Shown piece after piece: positions 53,320 through 63,227 of a stretch of DNA of 64,000 nt (its first letter is position 1; each line of letters opens with the position of its first letter). Position numbers and translations under genes: made by a program. This DNA is from Oscillibacter ruminantium GH1 (GTDB taxonomy: Bacteria; Bacillota; Clostridia; Oscillospirales; Oscillospiraceae): assembly GCF_000307265.1 (NCBI RefSeq), contig NZ_DF158897.1:591411-655410 (forward strand), in the 5' to 3' direction. The notes under the pieces were generated by a model that worked only from the letters and a program-made list of their open reading frames with translations, had not been told where the DNA came from and did not search any database.

Positions 53320-53452
53320 TTGCGGGTCTTCCTATACGGACAGTTTCCCTATATAATGTCATTGTGTAAACTTTTGCAGTCCTGTTTTTGATGCGCGGTG
53401 CGCAAAACCGGCGGATGTAAATTCCGTGTAAAATACAAAGGAGAACCATTTG

Positions 53453-55201
53453 ATGGACATTTTTTCCGTCTTTACCCTCTGCGGCGGTCTGGCCTTTTTC
53501 CTCTTTGGCATGAACACCATGTCCAAGAGTCTGGAGAAAATGGCGGGCGGCAAGCTGGAGCGCACCCTGAAGCGCATGACCTCCAACCCCATGAAGAGCC
53601 TTTTACTGGGCGCGGGCATTACCATCGCCATCCAATCTTCCTCCGCTATGACCGTGATGCTGGTGGGCCTTGTGAACTCCGGCGTGATGGAGCTGGGACA
53701 GACTATTGGCGTCATCATGGGCAGCAACATCGGCACGACCCTGACGGCGTGGATTTTGGCTCTCAGCGGAATTGAGAGTGAAAATGTCTGGGTGAATCTG
53801 CTGAAGCCGGAGAATTTTTCCCCGGTGATCGCGCTGGTCGGCATTTTGATGATTATGACATCCAAAAAGCAGAAGCGGCGGGATATTGGCCGGATTTTGA
53901 TGGGCTTTTCCATTTTGATGTACGGCATGGAGCTGATGAAAGCAGCTGTCAGCCCGCTGGCGGACTCTCCGGAATTTGCCAGTATTCTGACGGCTTTCCA
54001 GAATCCGCTGCTGGGCGTGCTGGTGGGCGCGGTGTTTACCGGCGTGATCCAGTCTTCTGCCGCATCGGTGGGCATTTTGCAGGCGCTGGCCATGACCGGC
54101 TCCATCAGCTATGGCATGGCGATCCCCATTATCATGGGCCAAAATATCGGAACCTGCGTCACCGCCATACTCAGCTCCATCGGAGTGAGCCGCAATGCCA
54201 AGCGGGTGGCGGCGGTCCATATCTCCTTTAATATCATCGGTACGGTGATCTGTCTTGTTTTGTTCTATGGCGCGGGGAGCTTCCTGCCCTTTACCTTTAT
54301 GAACGATCCGGCCAATGCGATGAGTGTGGCCCTCTGCCACACAATCTTCAACGTGCTGACCACCGCCATGCTGCTGCCCTTCTCCAAGCAGCTGGAAAAA
54401 CTGGCCTGCGTTCTGGTCAAAACCGAAACAAAGAGTGAGCAGTTTGCGTTTCTTGATCCTCTGCTGCTCCGCACCCCCGGGGCGGCCATCAACGAGTGCA
54501 TCACGATGGTAGGGAAGATGTCCGAGGTTGCGCACAAAAACTTTCTGCTTTCCATTGAACAGTTGGAGACCTATTCCACAGAGAGGGAAGCCGTGATTCT
54601 GGAGAATGAGGACAAGCTTGACACCTATGAGGACCGTCTGGGGGATTATCTGGTGCAGATTTCCCGCCACGGCCTCTCCGGCGATAACAGCCGTCAGGTG
54701 AGCCGGATGCTGCACTGTATCGGAGACTTTGAACGGATCGGCGACCACGCGCTGAACATTCAGGAATCGGCGCAGGAACTTCACGACAAGCAGCTGATGT
54801 TTTCCGACAGCGCAAAGCAGGAACTGGAAGTTTTGACGCAGGCTCTGAGCGGAATTTTAGACCGCGCGTTTGACGCTTTTGCCGCCAACGATCCGGAGGC
54901 CGCCGCCCGTGTGGAGCCGCTGGAGGAGACGATTGACCGTTTGATCGAGGAGATTCGCCTGCGGCATATTGAGCGGCTGCAAAGCGGAGTGTGCACCATC
55001 CAGCTGGGCTTTATTTTAAATGATCTGCTGACGAATTTCGAGCGCGCCTCCGATCACTGCTCTAATATCGCGGTGTGTGTGATCGAAACAAATCGCCGGG
55101 ATATCGACGCCCATGTATATCTCCACAATATCAAACAGGACAGCAACTTTGTGCAGGATCTGCAGGTGGATATGAACCGCTATACGCTTCCGAATCCCTG
55201 A
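53453..55201 (+). CDS. Na/phosphate cotransporter with PhoU-like domain
   Basis: The 582-residue protein has two repeated membrane blocks with the NptA/PNaS signatures AIQSSSAMTVMLVG (about 59-72) and VIQSSAASVGILQAL (about 200), G(S/Q)NIGT motifs after each, and a cytosolic C-terminal part (about 330-560) formed of PhoU-like helices (RMLHCIGDFERIGDHALNI). It imports phosphate with sodium and the PhoU part may regulate flux. ATG 53453 follows AAGGAG. The PhoP-like box upstream supports phosphate control. Confidence 0.92.
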   Translation: MDIFSVFTLCGGLAFFLFGMNTMSKSLEKMAGGKLERTLKRMTSNPMKSLLLGAGITIAIQSSSAMTVMLVGLVNSGVMELGQTIGVIMGSNIGTTLTAWILALSGIESENVWVNLLKPENFSPVIALVGILMIMTSKKQKRRDIGRILMGFSILMYGMELMKAAVSPLADSPEFASILTAFQNPLLGVLVGAVFTGVIQSSAASVGILQALAMTGSISYGMAIPIIMGQNIGTCVTAILSSIGVSRNAKRVAAVHISFNIIGTVICLVLFYGAGSFLPFTFMNDPANAMSVALCHTIFNVLTTAMLLPFSKQLEKLACVLVKTETKSEQFAFLDPLLLRTPGAAINECITMVGKMSEVAHKNFLLSIEQLETYSTEREAVILENEDKLDTYEDRLGDYLVQISRHGLSGDNSRQVSRMLHCIGDFERIGDHALNIQESAQELHDKQLMFSDSAKQELEVLTQALSGILDRAFDAFAANDPEAAARVEPLEETIDRLIEEIRLRHIERLQSGVCTIQLGFILNDLLTNFERASDHCSNIAVCVIETNRRDIDAHVYLHNIKQDSNFVQDLQVDMNRYTLPNP

Positions 55202-55721
55202 GGACTTTTTTGGTCTGCACCAGAGGGCGCGGCCGATTATGAAAGCAGTGTGCTTTCCTGCGGAAATAAGATGTGGGAACCCCGGGGATACCTGACAAAC
55301 AGGAATTCTCGGGGTTCTCCTTTACTTTATATATTGCTTGGATCATGCTTCTGCACGTTGCTGTGACAGCGGGGAAAGCCTTTCCGACTAGAGTAACTAC
55401 AAAGGGTGATGCAACAAAAGCGATCCAATGTTACGTTTATATTACAACCGCCGCAATCCCCTTGCTTTTCAAAATGACTTCTGCTAGAATCCAACATGAA
55501 CAAATGAGGCGGTACCTTCAGTTCCCGGAGCAGATACGGGACCGGCTAGCCACGGTATGTGCGCCGGGCAACAAAAGTCCTCCTCGGATGTTCAAAACCA
55601 AATGCCGCGGAAGCTGCCTAACGGGTACATAAACCATAGCTCTTAGATTTTTAATGTGAGAGCATTTTGGAAAACGTCTTGTGAAACAGCGGAAACGGTA
55701 AATTTTGAAGGAGGAAAATCC
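55202..55721. other. Gap with terminator, promoter and long S-layer leader
   Basis: Contains the NaPi terminator (GAACCCCGGG/CTCGGGGTTC, about 55,277-55,320), an unassigned 140-bp part, then promoter TTGCTT-17-TAGAAT (55462-55490, extended TGC) and a leader of about 220 bases before the S-layer start. No gene is evident. Confidence 0.75.
55462..55490 (+). promoter_or_regulatory. S-layer gene promoter
   Basis: TTGCTT (55462-55467), 17-base spacer, extended -10 TGC-TAGAAT (55485-55490). The leader that follows is about 225 bases long and GC-rich. Confidence 0.75.
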
Positions 55722-58490
55722 ATGAAAAAGTTCCTTTCCCTGGTTCTGGCTCTGGTTATGACCATGTCTTTGGTCACCATCGGCGCTGGCGCCACCGAGT
55801 ACAAGGATCTCACTGACAAGAAGGAGATTCAGTACGAGGAAGCTGTCGCAGTTCTCAACAAGCTCGGTATCATCACCGGCTATGAGGACGGTTCCTTTAA
55901 GCCCACCGGGGCTCTGACCCGTGGCGCTGCTGCCAAGATCATCGTTTCTCTGATGATCGGCTCCGATGCCGCTTCTTCCCTGACGGTTGCTGCCGCTCCT
56001 TACAAGGACGTGCCCGTGACCAACACCTTTGCCGCTGTTATCAGCTACTGCAAGACCGCTGGTTACATCAACGGCTACTCTGACGGTACCTTCCGTCCCA
56101 CCGCTGCCCTGACCGGCTATGCTTTTGCAAAGATGCTGCTGGGCGCTCTGGGCTACAAGGGCACTGTCGAGGGCTTCTCCGGCTCCGGCTGGACCATGAA
56201 GGTCGCTTCTGTCGGCAACACTGCTGGCCTGTACAACGACTTCAACACTCCCTTCCAGGGCAATGCCGGCATCACCCGTGAGCAGGCTTGCCAGCTGGCT
56301 CTGAACACCCTGAAGGCCACCGAGGTGGAGTATAAGGGCGACAAGGTCAACGTGACCGGCACTGGCATCAACGTTTCCATTGACGGTTCTGACCGCAAGA
56401 ACGTGGAGAACACCAGCAAGACCGATGGCAACATCCAGAAGACCAATGTTAATGCTAGTGGCAAGGATGGCCTGATGCAGTTCGCTGAGGAGCACTTCAC
56501 CGATCTGAAGCAGGTTGCTGGCACTTCTATTACCGATGACTTTGGTCGTCCCTCCAACAAGTGGAGCTACAAGAACGTCACTGTTGGTACCTATGCCAAG
56601 ACTGCTGACTTCTCCTTCACTGCCAACGGTTCCGGCGACAGCTCTCTGGATAAGCTGAAGTCTCTGGGCATCGACGGCTACAAGATTGACAAAAACACTG
56701 CCGTGATGCTGAACAATTACAACATGGCCAGCTCCGTTACGAACACTCCCAAGCCCACGGGCGCTATTGTTGTGTTCCCCGGCACTACTGAGTCTGCTCT
56801 TAAGCTGAGCTCCAGCACCACTTGGATGGATAACCTGACCAGCTTCTTTGGCAATGGCGTCAAGGTTGAAGTCTACATGGACGATGCTACTGCTGATCTG
56901 ATCAAGTCCATTGTCATTATCCGCACTGAGATGATGGAAGTCAACTCTGTCTCCAGCAAGAACGTCTCTCTGAAGGCTGCGGACGATACCGCTCCCCATC
57001 AGGCTGTCGCTACCGTGAAGGATACCGATGATGCGTTTGCCAGCCTGAAGGGTCTGAAGGCTGAGGATTACACTCTGGTCACCTATCGTCTGGACGGTGG
57101 TAACTTTGTGGTTGACTCTGTTGCTGCTCCTCAGACCGTCACTGGCGCTCTGACTGCTGTTTCCCGCAACGACAAGAGCGAAGTCAACGGCGTGACTGTT
57201 GGCGGCACCGCTTACAAGCTGGCTAAGGTTAAGGACTTCAACACCTTTAAGGATCTGACCGCTGCTAGCATCTCTGCTAGCAAGAAGGACGTCACCCTGT
57301 ATCTGGATGCTTATGGCTATGCCACCTACATCAAGGATGCTGGTTCTACCTCCAACTACATGATTATTGGCGATAGCTATCAGACTCTGGTCAACGGCAA
57401 GCTGGTTAAGACTCTGACTGGCTGGGATATGAAGGGTGTGGAAACCTCCATTAACATTGGTACGGATACTAATTCCTATACCTTTGGCTCTGTGATTAAG
57501 TACACCAACACTTCCAAGAACAATGCTGACTACGAGGTTAGTACGGTTGCTAATCCTGTTAAGCCCACCAACACTGTAAAGGGCGAGAAGGGCTTTGTGA
57601 ACGCTGCTATTGCTCCTGTTAACTCTTATGACAACCACATTTCCGACGGCACCAACACCTACTACTTTGCGTCCAACGTGAAGACCATTTTCCTGGACTT
57701 TAACGGTGGCACTACTGTGGATAGCATTTACGTGAAGGATGGTGTGGCCAACATTGCTGCGGATGAGATTTATAAAGCTGCAACTGCCACTACTCCCGAA
57801 ATCAAGAATGCTCAGCTCTATGTCAACAGCGACGGTGCTGTGGAAGCCATTGTTGTGAAGACCACTTCTTCTGATGCAATTTCCAACAACACCATGTTTG
57901 TTGAATACGCCGCTTCCTCTACTTCTGACAACGGCACCAAGAAGTACACTTACAACGTGTGGGTGGACGGCGTTGAGAATCCCGATGGCCAGATTGTGTC
58001 TACCGATAACATTGACGGTAAGACCTTTGTGACCTACACCAAGAACGCCGATGGCACTTACAAGCTGAGCGCTGTGACTGCAACGAACACCTCTACTTCT
58101 TCCTTCCGTCTGACTCTGACTAAGGAAAACATTCGCACCGACAACAAGAACCTTGTGTACAGCATCAAGAGCGCAACTACTGGCGCTCCTGCTGTTAAAG
58201 CTTTTGCCAACCTGAGCACTATCAAGGCTAATTCTTGGGGTGCCAATGATGGTGTGCTGGCTGGTACTCCTGCTGCTACCGAGCTGAACCTCGGCACTGC
58301 CAAGTGGGCTGACCTGACCGACAACGGCTTTACTTCTCTGAAGGATCTGTACAACAGCAACTTGCTGTCTGATACTGACGTTATCTACCTGACCATCGTT
58401 TTGAATAACAAGACCAACGCAGAGAACGTGCTGAAGGTTGCTCAGGTTGTTGTGAATGGCTTTGGCACCAAAGCTCCCAGCATTGGCTAA
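55722..58490 (+). CDS. S-layer protein with SLH domains
   Basis: The 922-residue protein has a signal peptide (LSLVLALVMTMSLVTIGAGA) and three SLH units at the N-terminus: LNKLGIITGYEDGSFKPTGA (48-67), YCKTAGYINGYSDGTFRPTA, and a third ending with ITREQACQLALNTL. SLH domains bind secondary cell-wall polymers. The rest is Thr/Lys/Asp/Ala-rich, beta-type repeats without a catalytic motif. Codon use is strongly biased to GCT, AAG and CTG, pointing to very high expression. ATG 55722 follows GAAGGAGG. Confidence 0.92.
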   Translation: MKKFLSLVLALVMTMSLVTIGAGATEYKDLTDKKEIQYEEAVAVLNKLGIITGYEDGSFKPTGALTRGAAAKIIVSLMIGSDAASSLTVAAAPYKDVPVTNTFAAVISYCKTAGYINGYSDGTFRPTAALTGYAFAKMLLGALGYKGTVEGFSGSGWTMKVASVGNTAGLYNDFNTPFQGNAGITREQACQLALNTLKATEVEYKGDKVNVTGTGINVSIDGSDRKNVENTSKTDGNIQKTNVNASGKDGLMQFAEEHFTDLKQVAGTSITDDFGRPSNKWSYKNVTVGTYAKTADFSFTANGSGDSSLDKLKSLGIDGYKIDKNTAVMLNNYNMASSVTNTPKPTGAIVVFPGTTESALKLSSSTTWMDNLTSFFGNGVKVEVYMDDATADLIKSIVIIRTEMMEVNSVSSKNVSLKAADDTAPHQAVATVKDTDDAFASLKGLKAEDYTLVTYRLDGGNFVVDSVAAPQTVTGALTAVSRNDKSEVNGVTVGGTAYKLAKVKDFNTFKDLTAASISASKKDVTLYLDAYGYATYIKDAGSTSNYMIIGDSYQTLVNGKLVKTLTGWDMKGVETSINIGTDTNSYTFGSVIKYTNTSKNNADYEVSTVANPVKPTNTVKGEKGFVNAAIAPVNSYDNHISDGTNTYYFASNVKTIFLDFNGGTTVDSIYVKDGVANIAADEIYKAATATTPEIKNAQLYVNSDGAVEAIVVKTTSSDAISNNTMFVEYAASSTSDNGTKKYTYNVWVDGVENPDGQIVSTDNIDGKTFVTYTKNADGTYKLSAVTATNTSTSSFRLTLTKENIRTDNKNLVYSIKSATTGAPAVKAFANLSTIKANSWGANDGVLAGTPAATELNLGTAKWADLTDNGFTSLKDLYNSNLLSDTDVIYLTIVLNNKTNAENVLKVAQVVVNGFGTKAPSIG

Positions 58491-58952
58491 AATTAGTGAC
58501 TAGCTAAAAAGTAAGCCCTAGGTTTACAACCAGAAAGGCGACCCGCTCCAAAAGGGGCAGGTCGCCTTTTTGGGTATTACCGTACAAGTCCGAAAGCTAA
58601 GATTCAAGACATGAGCGGATAGGCGCAAACCCAAATGTTATAAAAAGAGGTGACTGCCATTTTGGCAGTCACCTCTTCGTTTTCAGCGCACCGGAGGAGC
58701 AATTTTGAAGAAGAGATTGTTGCTGTCCAACACAGGGAAACGGTTCCTAAAATAGACCCGCTGTGTCGTTGCCGTGCTAATTCCAGTCATACTGCCCGCT
58801 GTATTGTTATCAATTCGCAGATATCCACGCTATAAGCTCTTGCGTTTCGTCTATGATAAATCCATTGTCCAACGCTTTTAGACAGCCCTGATCCCATCTG
58901 AAACCCCAGAAAAGCATTTGTCATGTGGTCTGGCTGAACATCTTGCGCAATC
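58491..58952. other. Gap with two terminators
   Basis: A stem of AAAGGCGACC/GGTCGCCTTT at 58534-58571 followed by T5 ends the S-layer transcript. A second perfect stem AAGAGGTGACTGCCA at 58645-58677 follows, of uncertain direction. The other 275 bases show no gene. Confidence 0.75.
58534..58571 (+). terminator. S-layer gene terminator
   Basis: A 10-bp outer stem with an inner CCGCTCC/GGGGCAG part and T5 tail, 44 bp after the stop. Confidence 0.85.
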
Positions 58953-61370
58953 TCAGGCCAGCGCTTCGTAATAGGCCTGCGCACGGCCATACAAGGCGAT
59001 GGGCTGGAGCAGATAATTGTTGTTAGCTTCTGTCAGCTGTGCCGCAATGCCTTGAGCCAGCTGGTGAAATTCCGCGCTGCCGTCGTCCTGCTTGGCTAAC
59101 AGGGTGAATGCGTACTGCCATGCGGCAGTTCGTGCGCGGTTAAAAGCTACGTGGCGGGAGAGGGAATCAAACGCACTGCTCAGTGCGTGGTTCTTGAAAA
59201 AGAATTCCGCGAGATAATCCGGATCGGTGTTGCCGGGGCGCGTGTACTCGGCGGCATACAACCCTGCCTGATTCTGAATTGCTTCGTCGTCAACTTGTCC
59301 GCTGTAATAGATATAGGCCTGTATGGAGTCATATTTGCTGAAGGGGTCGCTGTGAATCGCATTCTCCAATCGGTCAAACATGTAACCGGTTCCCACCATC
59401 ACATCGTTTTGTGCGCGGAGGTTATTGAGCAGCAAACCGGACCAGATCACACAGAGCAGAACCGCGCACCAGATAAGCGACTTGCTAAATAACTGTGTCT
59501 TTGCGCCAACTGGATGCTGTGGGGTTTTTGCCTCGGCATTTTTTTCCGCCACAGCCATACCTGCCGTCTCCACTGGTTGTTCGGAACAGTGGACATCGAC
59601 CACAGCGTAAAGGCAAAAAATGAGCGAGAGGAACGAGTGAAGGGAAAAAACCGCCTGATTAATGCCTTGCAGGGCGGCAAAGGCAAGCCCGGCGAACAGC
59701 GCGGGGGCTAGCGGAGCGCCCCGTTTTCTTCCGCCCCACGCAGTCCAGAGCGCCGCAGTTAGCACGCCAACAAATAGAACGAGGCCAATCACGCCCGCAT
59801 CCGCCAGCGTCTGCACATAATGATTGTGGACGTATCGGCTCTGATATTCAAAGCGGGCCACGGAGTACAGTTCTGCCTCCACAGCGCCCAGTCCTTCACC
59901 CACGACGGGGGATTTTTGCCAGATGCGCAGACCGTCCTGCCAAAATTCCGTCCGCTGGACAGAGTTTTCATTGGCCCAAAGTCCTTGTAGGCGGTTTGCC
60001 ATAAAACCGGGCAGAAGTTTGTAGTTCAGCTTGAGCGCTCCGCTTTCCGCCCCGGTATAGGTCACATTTTCCAGTGTGCCGCCCTGCGGGGAAGACAGGG
60101 CAAACCAGACTGCCCGGGTACCTTCGGGAACGGTGAAGACCGCGCCGTTTGCCGGACCGCTGTAAAGCGTGGTCGAGGTGTGGACGATCAGATCCGTCTC
60201 GTTTTGGCAAGTGATTGCGACTGCGGTATCCTCGCTGCCCGTGGCAGAAAGCGTGTAATCTCCGGCAGAGAGGTTCACTGCGCGATTCAGCGTCTCATTG
60301 GAAGACAACGCCGCAGGTCCGGTCAGATGGAATGCCAGAACCGCATAGCCCACGGCACAGCAGACCAGCGCCGCCAGCGCAATCAGGGGAATCACGCGGT
60401 GGGTGGAGAGAAAATCGCACACTTTGCGAGAGATCGCTTTGTCCAACACCACCAACAGGGCGGCGCCTGCAACGGTCGCCAGCAGAGGGGTCAAGGAAAA
60501 TTGGCTGGTGCCGTCAAATACAGAAACGTAGACCGCCACAACGCCCACCATGGTGAAAAGCAACGCTTCAATCATCAGCACGGCTGCCAAGACCTTCTCA
60601 CCCTTGGGAGTGGCCAAGAGGAACAGCAAAAAGGATACGCATATAAAGCCCATCGCGCCCAAGCTGAATGCCAGAACGAAACCCAGCGCGGAGATGTACA
60701 GGCAGACCACATGGAACGCCCGCTCTTTTCCGCGGCAGCTCAATGCCAGCCCCAGCGCCAGCAGCACGCCTAAGCCCGTCACGCCTGCAAAGGTGTTGGC
60801 TTCGGCGAGAATGGAGTTGATACGGGTGCCTACTTCCAGTCCGCTATTCACGCTGTAATCGTTGGTGAAGACTTCCACCATGCCGCGAAACGCTCCGGAG
60901 AACCAGCGGGTGGATACCAGATCAATGCTCAGAAACGAGAATACCGCTGCCACAGTGGAAACGGCCACCGCTGCATTCCGTCCAGCGCTTTTCCCGCGTC
61001 CGGCAGTCAGTACAATAAGCAGGAAGAATAAAAAGCCTGCCAAAATCTTTCCAAATTCCTTGAGCGAGAGCACCGGGTAAGGGCTTCGAAAGCAGGCGAT
61101 CCCCATCCATAGGACATAAAGGGTGACGAGTAAAAAGAGGACGTGAAGTCGTCCGGCCATAGGCCGCTTACGCTGTATGACCGCTGTCAGCAGAACGCCG
61201 AAGCCCAGCAGGACGCACAGCATGCTGACGGTTTCCTGCGCAGTGAAGACCACCAGCAGGAACAGTGCGGCGCAAAACACAAGGAGACTCCGGCCTGAAC
61301 AAAATTCTTCCGGCTGTACATTACCGGAGCCGAACAGGTAAAACACTGCATTTGACTTGCTTTTTTTCAT
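58953..61370 (-). CDS. O-antigen ligase-like membrane protein (Wzy_C family)
   Basis: The 805-residue protein has about 12 helices, the Wzy_C/WaaL-type external loop between about 350 and 520 with VVGEGLGAVEAELY and RYVHNHYVQTLADAGVIGL, and a C-terminal soluble helical part (630-805) rich in Tyr/Ala like TPR domains. Relatives ligate or polymerise cell-surface glycans at the outer face of the membrane. The ATG at 61370 has GGAGG eight bases upstream; a longer frame would begin inside that site. Neighbours are glycan genes. Confidence 0.88.
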   Translation of the reverse strand: MKKSKSNAVFYLFGSGNVQPEEFCSGRSLLVFCAALFLLVVFTAQETVSMLCVLLGFGVLLTAVIQRKRPMAGRLHVLFLLVTLYVLWMGIACFRSPYPVLSLKEFGKILAGFLFFLLIVLTAGRGKSAGRNAAVAVSTVAAVFSFLSIDLVSTRWFSGAFRGMVEVFTNDYSVNSGLEVGTRINSILAEANTFAGVTGLGVLLALGLALSCRGKERAFHVVCLYISALGFVLAFSLGAMGFICVSFLLFLLATPKGEKVLAAVLMIEALLFTMVGVVAVYVSVFDGTSQFSLTPLLATVAGAALLVVLDKAISRKVCDFLSTHRVIPLIALAALVCCAVGYAVLAFHLTGPAALSSNETLNRAVNLSAGDYTLSATGSEDTAVAITCQNETDLIVHTSTTLYSGPANGAVFTVPEGTRAVWFALSSPQGGTLENVTYTGAESGALKLNYKLLPGFMANRLQGLWANENSVQRTEFWQDGLRIWQKSPVVGEGLGAVEAELYSVARFEYQSRYVHNHYVQTLADAGVIGLVLFVGVLTAALWTAWGGRKRGAPLAPALFAGLAFAALQGINQAVFSLHSFLSLIFCLYAVVDVHCSEQPVETAGMAVAEKNAEAKTPQHPVGAKTQLFSKSLIWCAVLLCVIWSGLLLNNLRAQNDVMVGTGYMFDRLENAIHSDPFSKYDSIQAYIYYSGQVDDEAIQNQAGLYAAEYTRPGNTDPDYLAEFFFKNHALSSAFDSLSRHVAFNRARTAAWQYAFTLLAKQDDGSAEFHQLAQGIAAQLTEANNNYLLQPIALYGRAQAYYEALA

Positions 61371-61695
61371 CAAGTAGTCCTCCAAATATATTGATATCTA
61401 TTCGTTGTTTATCAATCGTTTCTACAATGATTTCATTATATTTGACATCGCAGGCATATTCAAGTAAAATCACGAAATTACCCTGTGGTACACAGCAAAG
61501 AAGACAGAGCGGAGGGACGAAAACGATCCCTGCGGGTAAGCGGGGGGCTGCTCTCTGTTCGCTCCTACTTCTTTAACCAAAATTCATGCGCCGAAAAGGC
61601 GTTTTTATCCGCCGCAGCGACTCATGAAGAGCCACTGCGGCGGTACTTTTCGTCATGTATGATTGTTCCACAGCCGTAGTGCAGCAGAGGTCCGC
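61371..61695. other. Gap with ligase promoter and a hairpin
   Basis: Minus-strand promoter TTGAAT-17-TATAAT (61463-61435), then about 150 bases with no gene, and a CCGCCGCAG/CTGCGGCGG hairpin at 61609-61643 that probably ends the sugar-transferase transcript. Confidence 0.7.
61435..61463 (-). promoter_or_regulatory. Promoter of O-antigen ligase-like gene
   Basis: TTGAAT (61463-61458), 17-base spacer, TATAAT (61440-61435) on the minus strand. Confidence 0.75.
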
Positions 61696-63075
61696 TTACT
61701 TCGCCAGCTTTTCCCGGTTCACGGCCTTGAATACCGTCATCAGCAAAATCCTGATATCGAACAGCGGGTTCCAGTTTTCAATGTAATACAGGTCGTGTTC
61801 AATGCGGCCTCGGATCGAAGTGTCGCCCCGAAAGCCGTTGACCTGCGCCCAGCCGGTAATGCCGGGGCGGACCTGATGCTTGACCATGTAGCGGGGAATC
61901 TCCTCCTTGAACTGGTCCACGTAGAAGGGAACCTCCGGCCGGGGGCCTACCAGCGACATGTCCCCCTTGAGAACATTGAAAAACTGGGGCAGCTCGTCAA
62001 TGGAGCATTTGCGGATGAGGGAGCCGAATTTTGTTTTCCGGTCATCTACATCGGTACTCCAGCCGGTTTGCTGGCGGGTGTTTATCCGCATGGAGCGGAA
62101 TTTGTACATGGAAAAGGGCTTCTTGTCCTTGCCTACCCGCTCCTGTTTAAAAAGAACGGGACCGGGAGAACTGAGCTTTACCCCCACGGCGGCAAACAGC
62201 ATCAGGGGAGAGGTGAGCGTAATCAGCGCCAGCGCTCCCACAATATCCATGGTCCGCTTCATAAAGGCATTTCCCAGATTATCCAGCGGAATGCGGCGCA
62301 GGTTGATGACAGGCAGGCCGTCGATGTTGTCCACCTGTGGATTGGAGGGCATATACGGCGCGTAAAAGGGGATCACAGAGGCCTTTGTCCCCGTCTTTTC
62401 GCAGGCGGCGATGATACCCGGAATTTTGTGCATATCCTCCGGCGGCAGGGCGATGATCACCTCGTCGGGGGAAAACGTTGCCAGCGCCTCTTTCATCTGG
62501 GCATAAGCTCCCAGCCACGGGAGCGCGTCCCAAGTTCCCACGTCGGATACGTACCCGTCCACCTGATACCCCAGATTCTGGTCGCTTTGAATACGGGCCA
62601 GATAGCTTTCCGCCACGCCGCCCCGGCCCGCCAGCACCACATGCTTTAGGTTGTAGCCCATGCGGCGATAGTGCCGCAGCACCAGCCGCAGCACAGCGCG
62701 TTTTCCAAGCAAAATCGTGCTGCTGATGAGGAAGAAAAACACCAGCGTCCAGCGGGACATGTTGTCCAGCCGCAAAACAAACAGGGAAGCGATAAGTATT
62801 AAAGTATCCAGTGCGTTGACAAGCAAAAAGCGGCTGGCCTCCCGGTGAAACCGGATGGTGCGATAGGATGCGTACAACCCTGCCACGGCAAAGCTCACAA
62901 GACACAGCACCACCGCTCCGCAGCCCAAAATGGCGTACCAAGAAAAGGGGATGCCCTCGATGCCGTGGAACAGATAGAACCGGACCCAATAGGCCAGCAG
63001 CATGGAGAGAAACACCAGAATGCCGTCGGAGAGGACGTGCAGTTGATTCAGCAGCCGCTGGTTCTCCTTAATCAT
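61696..63075 (-). CDS. Polyprenyl glycosylphosphotransferase (initiating sugar transferase)
   Basis: The 459-residue protein has four to five N-terminal helices, a CoA/NAD-binding-like middle domain (VVLAGRGGVAESYLARI), another helix (IVGALALITLTSPLML) and the C-terminal Bac_transf catalytic part with VLFKQERVGKDKKPFSMYKF, SLVGPRPEVPFYVDQF and RPGITGWAQVNG. It transfers a sugar-1-phosphate to undecaprenyl phosphate to start surface glycan synthesis at the inner face of the membrane. It opens a glycan locus shared with the ligase-like gene and the divergent glycosyltransferase. Confidence 0.95.
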   Translation of the reverse strand: MIKENQRLLNQLHVLSDGILVFLSMLLAYWVRFYLFHGIEGIPFSWYAILGCGAVVLCLVSFAVAGLYASYRTIRFHREASRFLLVNALDTLILIASLFVLRLDNMSRWTLVFFFLISSTILLGKRAVLRLVLRHYRRMGYNLKHVVLAGRGGVAESYLARIQSDQNLGYQVDGYVSDVGTWDALPWLGAYAQMKEALATFSPDEVIIALPPEDMHKIPGIIAACEKTGTKASVIPFYAPYMPSNPQVDNIDGLPVINLRRIPLDNLGNAFMKRTMDIVGALALITLTSPLMLFAAVGVKLSSPGPVLFKQERVGKDKKPFSMYKFRSMRINTRQQTGWSTDVDDRKTKFGSLIRKCSIDELPQFFNVLKGDMSLVGPRPEVPFYVDQFKEEIPRYMVKHQVRPGITGWAQVNGFRGDTSIRGRIEHDLYYIENWNPLFDIRILLMTVFKAVNREKLAK

Positions 63076-63123
63076 TCCAATACCTCCAAAGCTCTCATAA
63101 TTTCGTGGGTTTTTGCCTATCTG

Positions 63124-63152
63124 ATTGTACCCGGAAAGCCCCCAACTGTCAA
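63124..63152 (-). promoter_or_regulatory. Promoter of sugar transferase gene
   Basis: TTGACA (63152-63147), 17-base spacer, TACAAT (63129-63124), near consensus. Confidence 0.8.
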
Positions 63153-63179
63153 GCGAAGGCGCTTGCCAGAATGATCCGC

Positions 63180-63208
63180 TTGCAAAGGATTGGTTCTGCC
63201 CCTATAAT
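63180..63208 (+). promoter_or_regulatory. Promoter of glycosyltransferase gene
   Basis: TTGCAA (63180-63185), 17-base spacer, TATAAT (63203-63208), directed right and back-to-back with the sugar transferase promoter. Confidence 0.8.
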
Positions 63209-63227
63209 GGTGAAAAGAGGTGCTTTT

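Noticed and set aside
55518-57638. A 706-codon minus frame opposite the S-layer gene
   Set aside because: Caused by the biased codons of the S-layer gene; composition is Val/Gly/His-rich and there is no start signal.
61480-61600. A riboswitch between sugar transferase and ligase genes
   Set aside because: Some GC-rich pairing is possible but I recognise no consensus of a known class and the ligase promoter at 61,435-61,463 lies downstream of it on the minus strand.
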